This document shows, piece after piece, positions 23,933-33,909 of a stretch of 64,000 bases of DNA (position 1 is the stretch's first letter; each line of letters starts with the position of its first letter). The notes under the pieces were generated by a model. The model saw nothing but the letters and a program-made list of their open reading frames with translations. It was not told the origin of the DNA and made no database searches. Source of the stretch: Lachnospiraceae bacterium M18-1 (GTDB lineage Bacteria > Bacillota > Clostridia > Lachnospirales > Lachnospiraceae); assembly GCA_000403295.2 (NCBI GenBank), contig KE159605.1, positions 1,459,409 to 1,523,408 on the forward strand. Reading direction: 5' to 3'. The translations under genes were made by a program, and so were the position numbers.

Positions 23933-26578
23933 TTAAATGCCTAACCGCATCATCGACATCAATTCCTCATTGCTGAGTTCAGTGATCCACTTCTCGCCGC
24001 CGGAACCGATCACATTTTCCGCCAGTTCCTTTTTTGCCTCGATCATTTCATCAATCTTCTCTTCGATCGTGCCTTTGCAGACCAGCTTATGCACCATCAC
24101 ATTCTTCGTCTGCCCGATCCGAAATGCCCGGTCCGTGGCCTGATTTTCCACTGCCGGGTTCCACCATCGGTCAAAATGGATCACATGGTTTGCCTTTGTC
24201 AGATTCAGCCCGGTTCCCCCGGCTTTTACGGAAAGAACGATAAATGGCACGTATTTTTCTCCCTGAAATGCTTCCACGATCTGGCTTCGCTTAGCGACCG
24301 GGGTCCCTCCGTGGAGCACAAATCCCTCTGTCTGAAAAACCTCTGTCAGAAACGCCGCCAGATATTCCGTAATCTCCTTGAACTGCGTAAACACGAGCAC
24401 ACGCTCGCGCTTTTCGTAAATGGTTCCGCAGATTTCCTTCAGCATAGCGAACTTCCCGCTTTCCTCCGCGGAAAATGTCTGCTGTCCCAGATATTGGTCG
24501 GGATGGTTGCAGATCTGCTTCAGCCGGATGATCGCAGACATGACCAGTCCTCTGCGCTCTATTCCGTCCGCCTCTTCCAGCCGTTTCTCCAGATCCGACA
24601 CTGCTTTTCGGTAGAGGACGATCTGCTTCTTTGCCAGATTCGCGTAATCAATGGTCTCCAGCTTTTCGGGCAGGTCCGCGATGATACTTTTATCTGTCTT
24701 TACCCGGCGGAGCATAAAGGGCGCCACCATCGTTTTCAGGCGGACGTATCCCTCCGGATGGTCGCCCAGCCCTTTGCAGAATTCTTTAAATTCCGCCGAA
24801 GTCCCCAAAAGGCCTTTATTCAGGAAGTCAAATAAGGACCACAGGTTCGCCAGTTCATTTTCGATCGGAGTCCCTGTCATGGCAATCCGCATCCGGGAGG
24901 ATAATTTTTTAATCTCCTTCGTCTGCCTGGTCAGTGGATTCTTGATCGCCTGGGCTTCATCCAGTATCACACACTCCCATGCTGTCTCCTGCAGCTCTTT
25001 GATCCGTGTGACCATTCCGTAAGTTGTGATCGTGAGAAATGCACTGCTTCCCCGAAATTCTTCGCCCAGCTTTGCCGCCGTCTTTCCATGCAGGATCTGA
25101 AAGTCCAGCGCCGGGGCAAATTTTTCCGCCTCTTTCTGCCAGTTTCCGATCAGCGATGCCGGCACCACCAGAAGCGCATGCGCATGTTTATTTGTCCTGC
25201 GCAGCTTTTCCAGATAGGCAAGGACCTGCACAGTCTTTCCCAGACCCATATCGTCCGCAAGACAGGCGCCGAACCCCAGCTTATCCATATAATTAAGCCA
25301 GGTGAAGCCGCTGCTCTGATAAGGACGCAGCGTCGCACGGAAGGATTTGGGCAGCACGGCTTTCCGGATGGATTCCGGTTTTCTCAGATTCATCAGAAGA
25401 GACGATAGCCATGCTCCATTCGTGACTGACTGCCCCACGTCCGCAGATGCTTTTCCCGTACCGAGTTCCAGTCTCAGAGCCTCCATCAGCGTCATATCCC
25501 CCGGAACCGCTTCCATCTCCGCAAGCAGTTTTTGCAGCCGCTCATGATCGACCTCGATCCATTTCCCTTTCAGAAATGCCAGCCCGTCTGTCTGTGCCAA
25601 CAACATCTCGATATCCTCTCTGGCCAGGGGCACTCCGTCCACGACCAGCTTCGGACGCATACTGACCAGCGTGTCAAAGCCCAGCATAGACGGCTTCTCT
25701 TCTCCCATACTCACAGACATGGACACCTGCGCCGCTTTCTTCTTCCACCAATTCGGAATCCGGCACAGGATGCCGGTGCTTTCGATGGCTTCCACCTGTT
25801 TTAAAAAGGTATATGCTTCATCGGCTGTCAGACGCAGCGGATGGAACATCTCACCATTTTCCACGAATCCGGAGAGCAGCTCGGAAACCTCAGCCGCACG
25901 GTTCAGACAGGCCAGCAGGGCCAGCAGTTTTTCCCGTTCATTTTTATATTCTGTGAGGGCATATTTCAACGGGACGTGGCGTACCTTTCCGTCTTCTCCC
26001 CTGGTGGCATAGGTTGCAAGAAACGCGAAGGGAAAGTCGTCGTCCTTATGCTCTACCAGATGGAAAAAGATCCGTTCCGGGACATGGAGCTGCTGGTTTT
26101 TCTCTGTCAGATACATTTCCACGGTGCCGTCGTACTCCCCGATCTCTCTGGAAAATATCTGATTTAACTTCCCGAATACACCCGCGAGCCACTTTTTTGT
26201 AATGTGCTCCGCACCGATCGCGAAAGGCGCCGCCTGGATCAGCCGGTCTGCTTCGTCCTCAGAAAGCTCTGCCCTGGTCTCCCCCCTGGAAATCTCCAGC
26301 TCCGGCAGGCTGGTCAGGGTTTTAAAAAACGCATCTGACACCTGGTATAGAAATACTGCTGACGGGCTGAAGTCCGGCGATTTTTCCGCAAGTCCCATGT
26401 GATACAGCGCTCCGTAGCGATCCTGCTCAAAATGCTCCAGAAGCTTCTGGTCTGCTGAGGAGAGCAGCTCTGGGCGTCCATCAGGGCAGAAGCCTTCCTC
26501 AGTAAAAAGAAACTGGAGCGAAATCACACCCTGGCTGCTCCGGGGCTTATTGTTCTCATTTACCTGTGCTGCATTCAT
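23933..26578 (-). CDS. SNF2-family DEAD/DEAH-box helicase
   Basis: A large SNF2/RapA-type ATPase of about 881 residues. The helicase core occupies the C-terminal half: motif I DDMGLGKTVQ, motif II DEAQAIKNP, motif III MTGTPIEN, and the C-lobe motifs VKAGGTGLNLTKANHVIHFD and QATDRAFRIGQ. The N-terminal half is the bacterial SNF2-associated region. I place the start at 26578, with AGGA 8 nt upstream. An ATG three codons earlier is possible, and a still longer frame runs over the promoter. The promoter (26640-26668) is a near-perfect sigma-A match. It forms an operon with the SWIM protein. Confidence 0.92.
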   Translation of the reverse strand: MNAAQVNENNKPRSSQGVISLQFLFTEEGFCPDGRPELLSSADQKLLEHFEQDRYGALYHMGLAEKSPDFSPSAVFLYQVSDAFFKTLTSLPELEISRGETRAELSEDEADRLIQAAPFAIGAEHITKKWLAGVFGKLNQIFSREIGEYDGTVEMYLTEKNQQLHVPERIFFHLVEHKDDDFPFAFLATYATRGEDGKVRHVPLKYALTEYKNEREKLLALLACLNRAAEVSELLSGFVENGEMFHPLRLTADEAYTFLKQVEAIESTGILCRIPNWWKKKAAQVSMSVSMGEEKPSMLGFDTLVSMRPKLVVDGVPLAREDIEMLLAQTDGLAFLKGKWIEVDHERLQKLLAEMEAVPGDMTLMEALRLELGTGKASADVGQSVTNGAWLSSLLMNLRKPESIRKAVLPKSFRATLRPYQSSGFTWLNYMDKLGFGACLADDMGLGKTVQVLAYLEKLRRTNKHAHALLVVPASLIGNWQKEAEKFAPALDFQILHGKTAAKLGEEFRGSSAFLTITTYGMVTRIKELQETAWECVILDEAQAIKNPLTRQTKEIKKLSSRMRIAMTGTPIENELANLWSLFDFLNKGLLGTSAEFKEFCKGLGDHPEGYVRLKTMVAPFMLRRVKTDKSIIADLPEKLETIDYANLAKKQIVLYRKAVSDLEKRLEEADGIERRGLVMSAIIRLKQICNHPDQYLGQQTFSAEESGKFAMLKEICGTIYEKRERVLVFTQFKEITEYLAAFLTEVFQTEGFVLHGGTPVAKRSQIVEAFQGEKYVPFIVLSVKAGGTGLNLTKANHVIHFDRWWNPAVENQATDRAFRIGQTKNVMVHKLVCKGTIEEKIDEMIEAKKELAENVIGSGGEKWITELSNEELMSMMRLGI

Positions 26579-26639
26579 ATTCTTCATCCTGTTCTTGTAT
26601 GATATTCTGATTCCTGTCCTTTTTTGATTCAATAACTTC

Positions 26640-26668
26640 ATTATACAAAAAGATTGTTTCCGTTTCAA
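26640..26668 (-). promoter_or_regulatory. Sigma-A promoter of the SNF2/SWIM operon
   Basis: On the minus strand TTGAAA (26668-26663) and TATAAT (26645-26640) are separated by 17 bp, about 60 bp before the chosen start. Confidence 0.75.
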
Positions 26669-26949
26669 GTATTGGAGACTGCCTTCCATTCCAATTTCTA
26701 ACAAGTATTTTAAAAAAAAGCTTGCATTCTACTTTCCTTCTGTGTATAATATCACTGAACAAAAAAGAAAGGGCACGTGTGAGGTCAGTCTGTGAGACAG
26801 ATTGATGAGAATCGTGCAGGGTGAGGAAATGATTATTCGATAATTTGATTTGGATGATGCAATGAGTTGTATTTGTCTGTGTAAGCAGACTTATATAGTT
26901 TTGCGTATGCCGAATTAGATTATCCGCATGATCTGCCCGCTTTGTATGA

Positions 26950-26978
26950 TTGTACACAGGAGCCGCCGCATATATGAT
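26950..26978 (+). promoter_or_regulatory. Promoter of the ABC-F gene
   Basis: TTGTAC (26950-26955) and TATGAT (26973-26978) are separated by 17 bp. It produces a leader of about 170 nt before the start at 27154. Nothing else is recognised in 26700-26950. Confidence 0.6.
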
Positions 26979-27050
26979 ATAATGAATGCGGCATACAGCT
27001 TTGCAGTGTCATTTCTGTTTACAGAATATATACAGGGTTTATTTGCGTGA

Positions 27051-27089
27051 GTCTGTTTTCGGATACGAAGACGGGCTTTTTCTTTTTCC
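27051..27089 (+). terminator. Leader terminator (attenuator) upstream of the ABC-F gene
   Basis: GTCTGTTTTCG (27051-27061) pairs along its whole length with CGAAGACGGGC (27066-27076), allowing G-U pairs, on a GATA loop. It is followed by TTTTTCTTTTT. It ends 65 nt before the gene start, where it would stop transcription unless overridden. Confidence 0.75.
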
Positions 27090-27153
27090 TGCAAAATGGC
27101 CGCAGGACTTTGAGTTACGGAGAAGTCTGTCACGAATCAAACAGGAGGATTTT

Positions 27154-28710
27154 ATGATACAGATAAAAAACGTAACCATCACACACAAAGAAGACGAACG
27201 AGTGATCCTGGAAGATTTCAGCTGTGTATGGAATGACGGGGACAAGGCCGTGATCATCGGTGAGGAGGGAAACGGAAAATCCACCCTTCTCCAATGGATT
27301 GCTTCCCCGGACAGGATCGGTGATTACTGTGAGTCCAGGGGAGAGCGGATCGTCCGGGGACATCAGATCGGATACCTGCCCCAGGAGCTCCCGGCCCGGG
27401 CCGCTCACACATCTGTTTATGAATATTTTATGGAGGAACCCATGTTTTTGGAGCAGACGCCGAAAGACCTGAACCGGATGGCAAAGGAGTTCGGCCTGCC
27501 CGTTGATTTTTTCTACAGGGAGCAGTCCATGGGAACACTCTCCGGCGGGGAGAAGGTAAAGGCTCAGATGCTGCGCCTCCTGATCGCCGGACCGGATGTC
27601 CTGCTTCTGGATGAGCCGTCCAACGACATTGACCTGGAAACCCTGGAATGGCTGGAAAAGTTCATCCTGGAGTGGGAGGGGATCGTGTTGTTCATTTCCC
27701 ATGATGAGACCCTGATCGAACATACGGCCAACATGGTCATCCATATCGAACAAGTCCGCCGGAAAACACAGTCCCGCTATACGGTTGTCCGCATGCCTTA
27801 TTCTCAGTACCGGCAGGAACGGAAAATGCAATTCGAAAGTCAGGAGCGGAAAGCGCAAAATGAACGGCGGGAGAAGAAGCTGCGGGAGGAAAAATTCCTG
27901 CGAGTCTATCAAAGCGTAGAACATGCGCAGAACACCATTACAAGGCAGAATCCATCCAAGGGGCGGCTTCTGAAAAAGAAAATGCATGCGGTAAAATCCA
28001 TGGAACGGCGGTTTGCCCGGGAAGACGAAAATATGACGGAAATGCCGGAGGAAGAGACGGCGATCTTCTTCAAGCTGGGAGACGAGACCGCAAAAATCCC
28101 TTCTGGAAAAACGGTCCTGGATTTTGAACTGGAACAGCTGGATACGCCGGACCAAACGCGGGCCCTTGCCAGGCACATCCAACTGCGGATCCGCGGCTCT
28201 GAAAAAATCTGCATTGTGGGAAGAAACGGGTCCGGAAAAACCACGCTGCTTGGCAGGATCGCGGAAGAACTGCTGGAGAGGAAGGATATCCACGCGGAGT
28301 ATATGCCGCAGAATTATGAAGAACTGCTGGAGCTTTCCATGACGCCTGTGGATTATCTGGCGCAGACCGGGGACAAGGAAGAGCGGACCCGGATCCGCAC
28401 ATATCTCGGCGCGTTAAAATATACCGCGGACGAGATGGAGCACCGGATCAGCCAGCTCTCCGGCGGCCAGAAGGCAAAGATCTTTCTGCTGAAAATGAGT
28501 TTAAGCGGAGCCAATGTGCTGATCCTGGATGAACCGACACGGAACTTTTCACCTTTGTCCGGTCCTGTGATCCGGCAGATGCTGAAAGAATTTCCCGGAG
28601 CAGTGATCAGTATTTCCCATGACCGGAAGTATATCGCAGAAGTCTGCAGCCAGGTGTACAGACTGACGGCTGATGGGCTGGAATCAGCCGTCAGTAATAC
28701 TTTTTGCTAA
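27154..28710 (+). CDS. ABC-F family ribosome-protection-type ATPase
   Basis: A 518-residue protein with two ABC ATPase domains and no membrane segment, the ABC-F layout. Domain 1 has Walker A GEEGNGKST, signature TLSGGEKVKAQ and Walker B VLLLDEPSNDID. A charged interdomain linker (about residues 230-300, KKLREEKFLRVYQSVEHAQN) follows. Domain 2 has GRNGSGKTT, QLSGGQKAK and LILDEPTRNFSP. ABC-F proteins act in translation or protect ribosomes from antibiotics. The conditional terminator in the leader favours an antibiotic-resistance type. The start at 27154 follows ACAGGAGG. Its final codons form the terminator stem at 28663-28694. Confidence 0.9.
   Translation: MIQIKNVTITHKEDERVILEDFSCVWNDGDKAVIIGEEGNGKSTLLQWIASPDRIGDYCESRGERIVRGHQIGYLPQELPARAAHTSVYEYFMEEPMFLEQTPKDLNRMAKEFGLPVDFFYREQSMGTLSGGEKVKAQMLRLLIAGPDVLLLDEPSNDIDLETLEWLEKFILEWEGIVLFISHDETLIEHTANMVIHIEQVRRKTQSRYTVVRMPYSQYRQERKMQFESQERKAQNERREKKLREEKFLRVYQSVEHAQNTITRQNPSKGRLLKKKMHAVKSMERRFAREDENMTEMPEEETAIFFKLGDETAKIPSGKTVLDFELEQLDTPDQTRALARHIQLRIRGSEKICIVGRNGSGKTTLLGRIAEELLERKDIHAEYMPQNYEELLELSMTPVDYLAQTGDKEERTRIRTYLGALKYTADEMEHRISQLSGGQKAKIFLLKMSLSGANVLILDEPTRNFSPLSGPVIRQMLKEFPGAVISISHDRKYIAEVCSQVYRLTADGLESAVSNTFC
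28663..28707 (+). terminator. Terminator inside the 3' end of the ABC-F gene
   Basis: CTGACGGCTGAT (28663-28674) pairs perfectly with ATCAGCCGTCAG (28683-28694), followed by TAATACTTTTTGC. It lies within the last 16 codons and overlaps the convergent transporter gene end. Confidence 0.75.
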
Positions 28711-29528
28711 CCCTTGACCGCCCCTGCCGTCATGCCTGCAATGACCCACTTCTGTGCGAAGATATAAACGATGACCACCGGCAGGGATACCAGGACCACA
28801 TCTGCGCAGACCAGATTCCAGCTTCGGCTGAACTGCCCGTAGAAATTATACACGGACAGCGGCAGCGTCCACTTTGCAGATGAATTGAGCAGGTACATGG
28901 GAATCTGCAGTTCATTCCACACCCACATAAAATTGAGCACTCCTGTAGTCGCAAGCGCGGGCTTTAAGAGCGGAAATATCACGGTTACAAACAGCTTCCA
29001 TCCTACCGCCCCGTCCATGACCGCCGCCTCGTCCAGCTCCCGCGGGATTCCCTTGATAAATCCGCTCAGCATCATGGTGGTAAACGGCATATACAGGGCC
29101 GCATAGACAAGGCACAAACCGGTCCGGCTGCCATACATCCCCAGCTTCTGCAGAAGCTGGATCGTGGGCAGGGCCGTAAACGGGGCTATGATGCCCAAGG
29201 TAATGATCTTGTATGTGATCCGGCAGCCCTTCGTATCTCTTCTGGCAATGATAAAGCTCAAAAATGCGGACAGCGCCGTGATCAGCACCACGGACAAAAG
29301 TGTAATAAACACGCTGTTTCCCAGTGACCTGACAAAGTCTTTTTCCAGGACAGCCACATAATTTTCCGGATGCCATTCACCTGGCAGCGAGATATTCAGA
29401 TAGGCTGCTTCCCCTTTACTCTTAAATGAGGTAAGAAGAACCATCAGTATCGGGTATATGGTCACTATACTGCATATCCATAATATAATCTCTAAAATTC
29501 GGTTTACCGTATTTTTCCTCTTTTTCAT
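28707..29528 (-). CDS. Carbohydrate ABC transporter permease (MalG type)
   Basis: A 273-residue inner-membrane permease of the MalG/AraQ family with six membrane segments and the EAA loop DEAAVMDGAVGWKLFVTVIFPLLKPA, which docks the shared ATPase. It is the third gene of a binding-protein/permease/permease operon and follows the MalF-like gene by 1 nt. No ATPase gene is present, which is usual for Firmicute CUT1 transporters that share an MsmK-type ATPase encoded elsewhere. The neighbouring GH13 enzyme suggests an alpha-glucoside substrate. The 3' end overlaps the convergent ABC-F gene by 4 bp. Confidence 0.93.
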   Translation of the reverse strand: MKKRKNTVNRILEIILWICSIVTIYPILMVLLTSFKSKGEAAYLNISLPGEWHPENYVAVLEKDFVRSLGNSVFITLLSVVLITALSAFLSFIIARRDTKGCRITYKIITLGIIAPFTALPTIQLLQKLGMYGSRTGLCLVYAALYMPFTTMMLSGFIKGIPRELDEAAVMDGAVGWKLFVTVIFPLLKPALATTGVLNFMWVWNELQIPMYLLNSSAKWTLPLSVYNFYGQFSRSWNLVCADVVLVSLPVVIVYIFAQKWVIAGMTAGAVKG

Positions 29529-29529
29529 A

Positions 29530-30399
29530 TCACTCCACCGTCTCCCATCTGGAACTGAATCTCTGATACAGCATGGATACCAGGACCAGTAATACCGTAA
29601 ATACCAGGTTGACAGCTACCGACTGCGCATACCGGCCTGCCGACATCTCGTTCATCATCAGAGTCCCAAAGCTCTCTGTTGCATTTCCGGGACCTCCGCC
29701 CGTCATCACGTAGATCAGGTCAAACATCTTCAGCCCATAGATCAGGCTGAATAATATATTCACATTGACCGTAGGCATGATGAGGGGCAGTGTGATCCTG
29801 CTGAACATCTGCCACTCAGTGGCTCCGTCCAGCCTGGCCGCCTCGATGTAATCCGAGGAAACTGACTGCATGCCCGCCAGTGTGATGATGATCGCATAAC
29901 CCACGTTTCTCCACACCTCCGCCATGCAGATCGCAAAGACTGCCGTCCCCCTGGAACCCAGCCATTGGATATTTGCAATGCCGAACATATTTAAAATATT
30001 GTTCAGCGTGCCGTGCCTTGTCTGGAACACGGCGCTGAAGATCAGCCCCACGACCAGGCAGGAAAAAACCGACGGGATAAAATATACTGTACGAAGTGCG
30101 GTCCTGCTCCTGATCTCCCGGTTCAGGATATATGCAAATACAAATCCCAGAATCGTCACCATCACCGTTTTTACACCCGCATAGATCAGGGTGTTGACAA
30201 AGGCCACCGGGACCTTGGAACTTTGAATGACAGATAAAATATTTTCCAGGCCGACAAATTTGAGATCTGTTGTTCTTGCTGCGCTCCAGTTTGTAAACGC
30301 ATAATAATATCCGATCGTAGACGGTATGATAAAAAATATAGTAAATACGACCGCAGGGATGACTGCCAGATAGAGCGGATATATCTTTTTTCTGTTCAT
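29530..30399 (-). CDS. Carbohydrate ABC transporter permease (MalF/UgpA type)
   Basis: A 289-residue permease with six membrane segments and the EAA motif EAARLDGATEWQMFSRITLPLIMP. The short N-terminus (one segment before the core) is the Firmicute UgpA/MsmF form rather than the longer E. coli MalF. It lies 24 bp downstream of the binding-protein gene and 1 bp before the MalG-like gene, so the three form one operon. Confidence 0.93.
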   Translation of the reverse strand: MNRKKIYPLYLAVIPAVVFTIFFIIPSTIGYYYAFTNWSAARTTDLKFVGLENILSVIQSSKVPVAFVNTLIYAGVKTVMVTILGFVFAYILNREIRSRTALRTVYFIPSVFSCLVVGLIFSAVFQTRHGTLNNILNMFGIANIQWLGSRGTAVFAICMAEVWRNVGYAIIITLAGMQSVSSDYIEAARLDGATEWQMFSRITLPLIMPTVNVNILFSLIYGLKMFDLIYVMTGGGPGNATESFGTLMMNEMSAGRYAQSVAVNLVFTVLLVLVSMLYQRFSSRWETVE

Positions 30400-30423
30400 C
30401 GATACCTCCAGGGCTCTTTGCCC

Positions 30424-31755
30424 TTATTCCTGTTCAAAGGATTTTAATGTGGCAATGCGGTCATCATCGATCAGCTTGATACATTCCTCAACCGAAATAT
30501 CTCCGGACATCAGCTGCAGAAGCGCCTTGCCGCCTTCTCCCTGGTTATATCCCACGATCTTCGGCTGTGCGGAGGAAGCACGGATCAATTTGTCCACACT
30601 TTCTTTGTTCTCTTCATACTGGCTGGAGTTTACGTTCGTAGTCTGTCCCTTGAATACAGCGGCTGTGGATATCCCGTCAAACGCCTCGTTATAGTTGTCC
30701 GGCTCTGACATAAAATTGATGAAATCCTTGGCTTCCTCTACATGGTCGCCGTTTTTATTTGCCATCATCAGATTCACGTTGCCGCCTTCATAGGTTCCCT
30801 CATCGCAGGTTCCCATAAATACCGGCATGATGCCGAAGTCTTCTCCCACATAATCATAAGATTCACTGTCGTAATCCGTGTCGAACCAAGTATCCCAGCA
30901 GAACATCATGGCAGCCTCTCCGGTTCCCAAGACCTCGCTGCAGTAATCCCATGTATCCGATGCATAATTTTTTCCAAAATATCCTTTTTCTGCGGCTGAC
31001 AAGAACCATTCGCACATGGACGTAAATTCCGGAATCTCCGCATAAGTCAGCTCACCCGCATTGAGCTGTTCCACGTATTCCGGATGCTCTTCTATCACCG
31101 GGTCAAGTGCAAACTGATACAGGATCGGCCAGCTGTCCGCAGCAGCCAGGTAAATCGGCTGAATGCCGTTTTCCAGCAGAGTATCGCAGGCCTTGTCAAA
31201 TTCTTCCTGGGTCTTGGGCTGGCTGATCTCTAGCTCGTCAAAGATCTTCTTATTATAGAAGCATCCGGAATTGGACGCTTCCCAGAATGGCAGGCCGATG
31301 ATCTTATCATTGTACACAGCCTGGGGCATAACGGAATCCTGAATATCCGATACCCATTCCGCGTCTGTCCAGTCCACAAAATTTTCTTCCGGGTTGAAGT
31401 TTTTCAGATTGCTGTTGCCAAAGTGCACATACAGATCCGGGATATCGCCTGTGGTAAACTTGGTAAGCGCGATCGTTTCTGCATTGTCCGTGTCCAGTCC
31501 CTGCTGGTCGATCTTATTTCCGCTTTCTTCTTCCCACATGGAAATGATCTTCTGCATGTATGGTTTTGCCATATCATCTGCATTGCAGTACAGTGTCAGT
31601 GTCACACCGCCGCCTGCCTCGGAATCGTCTTCTGTCTCTGTCTGTTCCGCGCTGTCCGTATCGCTTCCGGAATCTCCTGCGCCGTTTCCTCCGCAGCCGT
31701 ACAGCGAAGCCATGACTATCATACCTGTCAGCAGCAACACCATTTTTCTTTTCAT
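30424..31755 (-). CDS. Extracellular sugar-binding lipoprotein of the ABC importer
   Basis: A 443-residue CUT1 solute-binding lipoprotein: signal sequence ending in LYGC with the lipidated Cys at residue 21, an acidic/Gly-rich linker, then a two-lobed binding domain (TLYCNADDMAKPYMQKIISM, IIGLPFWEASNSGCFYNK, FINFMSEPDNYNEAF). The start is set at 31755, behind TTGAGGAGGAAG. A longer frame begins inside that ribosome site and is rejected. A TATAAT box lies on the minus strand near 31850. Divergent from the YesMN-like regulators, which probably control it. Confidence 0.92.
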   Translation of the reverse strand: MKRKMVLLLTGMIVMASLYGCGGNGAGDSGSDTDSAEQTETEDDSEAGGGVTLTLYCNADDMAKPYMQKIISMWEEESGNKIDQQGLDTDNAETIALTKFTTGDIPDLYVHFGNSNLKNFNPEENFVDWTDAEWVSDIQDSVMPQAVYNDKIIGLPFWEASNSGCFYNKKIFDELEISQPKTQEEFDKACDTLLENGIQPIYLAAADSWPILYQFALDPVIEEHPEYVEQLNAGELTYAEIPEFTSMCEWFLSAAEKGYFGKNYASDTWDYCSEVLGTGEAAMMFCWDTWFDTDYDSESYDYVGEDFGIMPVFMGTCDEGTYEGGNVNLMMANKNGDHVEEAKDFINFMSEPDNYNEAFDGISTAAVFKGQTTNVNSSQYEENKESVDKLIRASSAQPKIVGYNQGEGGKALLQLMSGDISVEECIKLIDDDRIATLKSFEQE

Positions 31756-31995
31756 ATCTTTCTTCCTCCTCAATTTTTTTTCTCGGACAGCATGCAGTGA
31801 TTGATGAGCTTAACGCGCTGCAATCCGCTGCCGCGAGGTTTTAGCAATATTATACAAAAACAATCTGCCATACTCCATGGACATTTGTAATTTTTCACAT
31901 GTACTTTTTGCCAATTTAGAAATTATCCCCTCATTTCACGCCCGGATATGATATACTCTATATACCTTTATTTTTTGCCCTTAATGGAGTGTTTT

Positions 31996-33852
31996 ATGAA
32001 ATTTAAAAGATTATCTTTTCAGAAAAAAATATATATTTCCTGTTTTGCCCTCAATCTGGTCCTTCTGCTGTCCTGTTCCATATTCTTTTATTATTATACG
32101 GCGGATTCACTCAGGGAAAACATGCAGGACACCATTGTTGGAAATACCTCCATGCTGAACAGGGATCTGGATATGCTCTTAAAGATCGGAGATAATACGC
32201 TCAAGGATCTGCAGATGGACCCGTCCCTGATTTCCATAGCGAAGAATATTCCTGATTCTTCGGAAAATTATTTTTCGAATCATGTCACTGACAGAACTTT
32301 ATTTCAGAATGCCTTCCGCTCTGTTCTGCTCTCCCAGAACTTGAATGGCTCTATCAGCTATATCAGCGGATTTTATGACAACGTAGGTGTTTCCGTTTCC
32401 TCCGGTACATTCAGGGATATCTCGAAAGCGAGCCTGAAAGGATCCGGCAGACTGGACGGCTTAATAGAAGATACGTCCTTCTCCGCGTATCTTCCGCCCC
32501 ATGAGGATTACTGGGGACATGGAAGGACCGTATTTTCCGTAGTCCGTGTCATGCGGGACACATATCGCAGGTATGGGCTTCTGATCCTGGATTTTGATAT
32601 ATCCAATCTTACCGGACTTTTGGAGGACTTCGAAAATCCAGAGGATTTTTCCATCACTTTACTGGACGAGGAACAGCGCTTTGTCTATACCAGTATCCCG
32701 GAGCTGGATCAGGAAGCGTTTCGCCGCGCCTTCCAGGAATCCATCCATTCCGGCGCAGAGACTTTTTCTTATGACCAGGTCAGTATCAGCTGCTGCGAGC
32801 GTTCCGAAGCCACGGGCTGGACCTTCATTCTGACCGGCAGTATTGCGGGATATCTGTTTTCAAAAAATCAGACGCTGCTGATCACTGCGCTGATGTTTTT
32901 TATCCTGTTCCTCATTACCGCCACGTTTTTGTTTTTGATGTCTCATGGCCTGACCCGCCCCTTAAAGCGGCTGGTCAGACAGCTGGAGCATCTGGAGCCG
33001 GGCAGAAATATCAATATCCCGCAAATATCTTCGGATAATGAGATCACCACCCTGGCAAATGCGATCCAGGCATTTCTCAGGGAAATCTACGACCAGAACC
33101 AGCGGCTTACGGAAGCCCACCGGCGCACGCTGCAGGCACACTACGATGCAATGGAAGCGCAGCTGAATCCGCATTTTCTATATAACACGCTCTCTGTCAT
33201 CGGTATGACAGGGCTGATCGACGGCAGTACGGCGGTCTCGAATATGTGCAGCCAGCTCTCTGCCTTGCTGAGATACTCCTTGTCTTATATCGGACAGGCC
33301 GTGCGCCTGGAGCAGGAGATTGCCAATGCAGGCAGTTACCTGTATATTATGAAAATGAGATATGAAGAAACTCTGGAATATGAATGGGACCTGGACGATT
33401 CACTGGGCAATATCTTCGTACCCAAACTGATCCTGCAGCCATTGGTGGAAAACTGTTTTCATCACGGTTTCCAGCAGACCGAGCGGGAAATCCTCCCGCC
33501 CTGGAAGATCCGTGTCAAAACCTTCCAGGATGAATCCTACTGGTATCTTTCCGTGATCAATAATGGGCTTCCTTTTAAAGAAGACCGTCTGAAGAAGCTG
33601 CTTGCGCGCCTGGAAAAATTTCAGTTTCCAGAATATGAGGAGCATATGGAAGGCACTCTGCACGCACAGTCGGGCTTTGGACTCGAAAACACCATCCTGC
33701 GTCTCAACATTTACTATCATGGGGAGCAGTATTTCCAGGCGGAAACGACAGGCAGCGGAGACACTGCCGTTACCGTCGGCGGCCCCCTCCGTCCCAAAAA
33801 ACCGTTTGTTGCCGTTCATGATACTGCTCCGCAGGCCCGGACGCCCTCCTGA
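31996..33852 (+). CDS. YesM-type sensor histidine kinase
   Basis: A 618-residue kinase with two membrane segments (about residues 13-35 and 290-315) enclosing an extracytoplasmic sensor. A HAMP domain, a His-kinase domain (HYDAMEAQLNPHFLYNTLS with the phospho-acceptor in QLNPHFLYNTL) and a HATPase domain (LQPLVENCFHHGF) follow. This is the YesM/LytS-like family paired with AraC-type response regulators to control sugar uptake. The start at 31996 follows TGGAGTG. Divergent from the sugar-binding lipoprotein and 57 bp upstream of its regulator partner. Confidence 0.92.
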   Translation: MKFKRLSFQKKIYISCFALNLVLLLSCSIFFYYYTADSLRENMQDTIVGNTSMLNRDLDMLLKIGDNTLKDLQMDPSLISIAKNIPDSSENYFSNHVTDRTLFQNAFRSVLLSQNLNGSISYISGFYDNVGVSVSSGTFRDISKASLKGSGRLDGLIEDTSFSAYLPPHEDYWGHGRTVFSVVRVMRDTYRRYGLLILDFDISNLTGLLEDFENPEDFSITLLDEEQRFVYTSIPELDQEAFRRAFQESIHSGAETFSYDQVSISCCERSEATGWTFILTGSIAGYLFSKNQTLLITALMFFILFLITATFLFLMSHGLTRPLKRLVRQLEHLEPGRNINIPQISSDNEITTLANAIQAFLREIYDQNQRLTEAHRRTLQAHYDAMEAQLNPHFLYNTLSVIGMTGLIDGSTAVSNMCSQLSALLRYSLSYIGQAVRLEQEIANAGSYLYIMKMRYEETLEYEWDLDDSLGNIFVPKLILQPLVENCFHHGFQQTEREILPPWKIRVKTFQDESYWYLSVINNGLPFKEDRLKKLLARLEKFQFPEYEEHMEGTLHAQSGFGLENTILRLNIYYHGEQYFQAETTGSGDTAVTVGGPLRPKKPFVAVHDTAPQARTPS

Positions 33853-33909
33853 AGGGGACGGCGCTGTGTTTTCGGGTGTCATGCCCATGAACTGTGAAAG
33901 GAGATTCGT

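Noticed and set aside
26556..26957. 133-codon minus-strand frame upstream of the SNF2 gene
   Set aside because: It overlaps the SNF2 promoter and start, lacks a ribosome site, and its translation looks like non-coding AT-rich sequence.
26982..27050. Leader peptide for the ABC-F attenuator
   Set aside because: The frame ends next to the terminator, but there is no ribosome site and the expected transcript start lies after its ATG.
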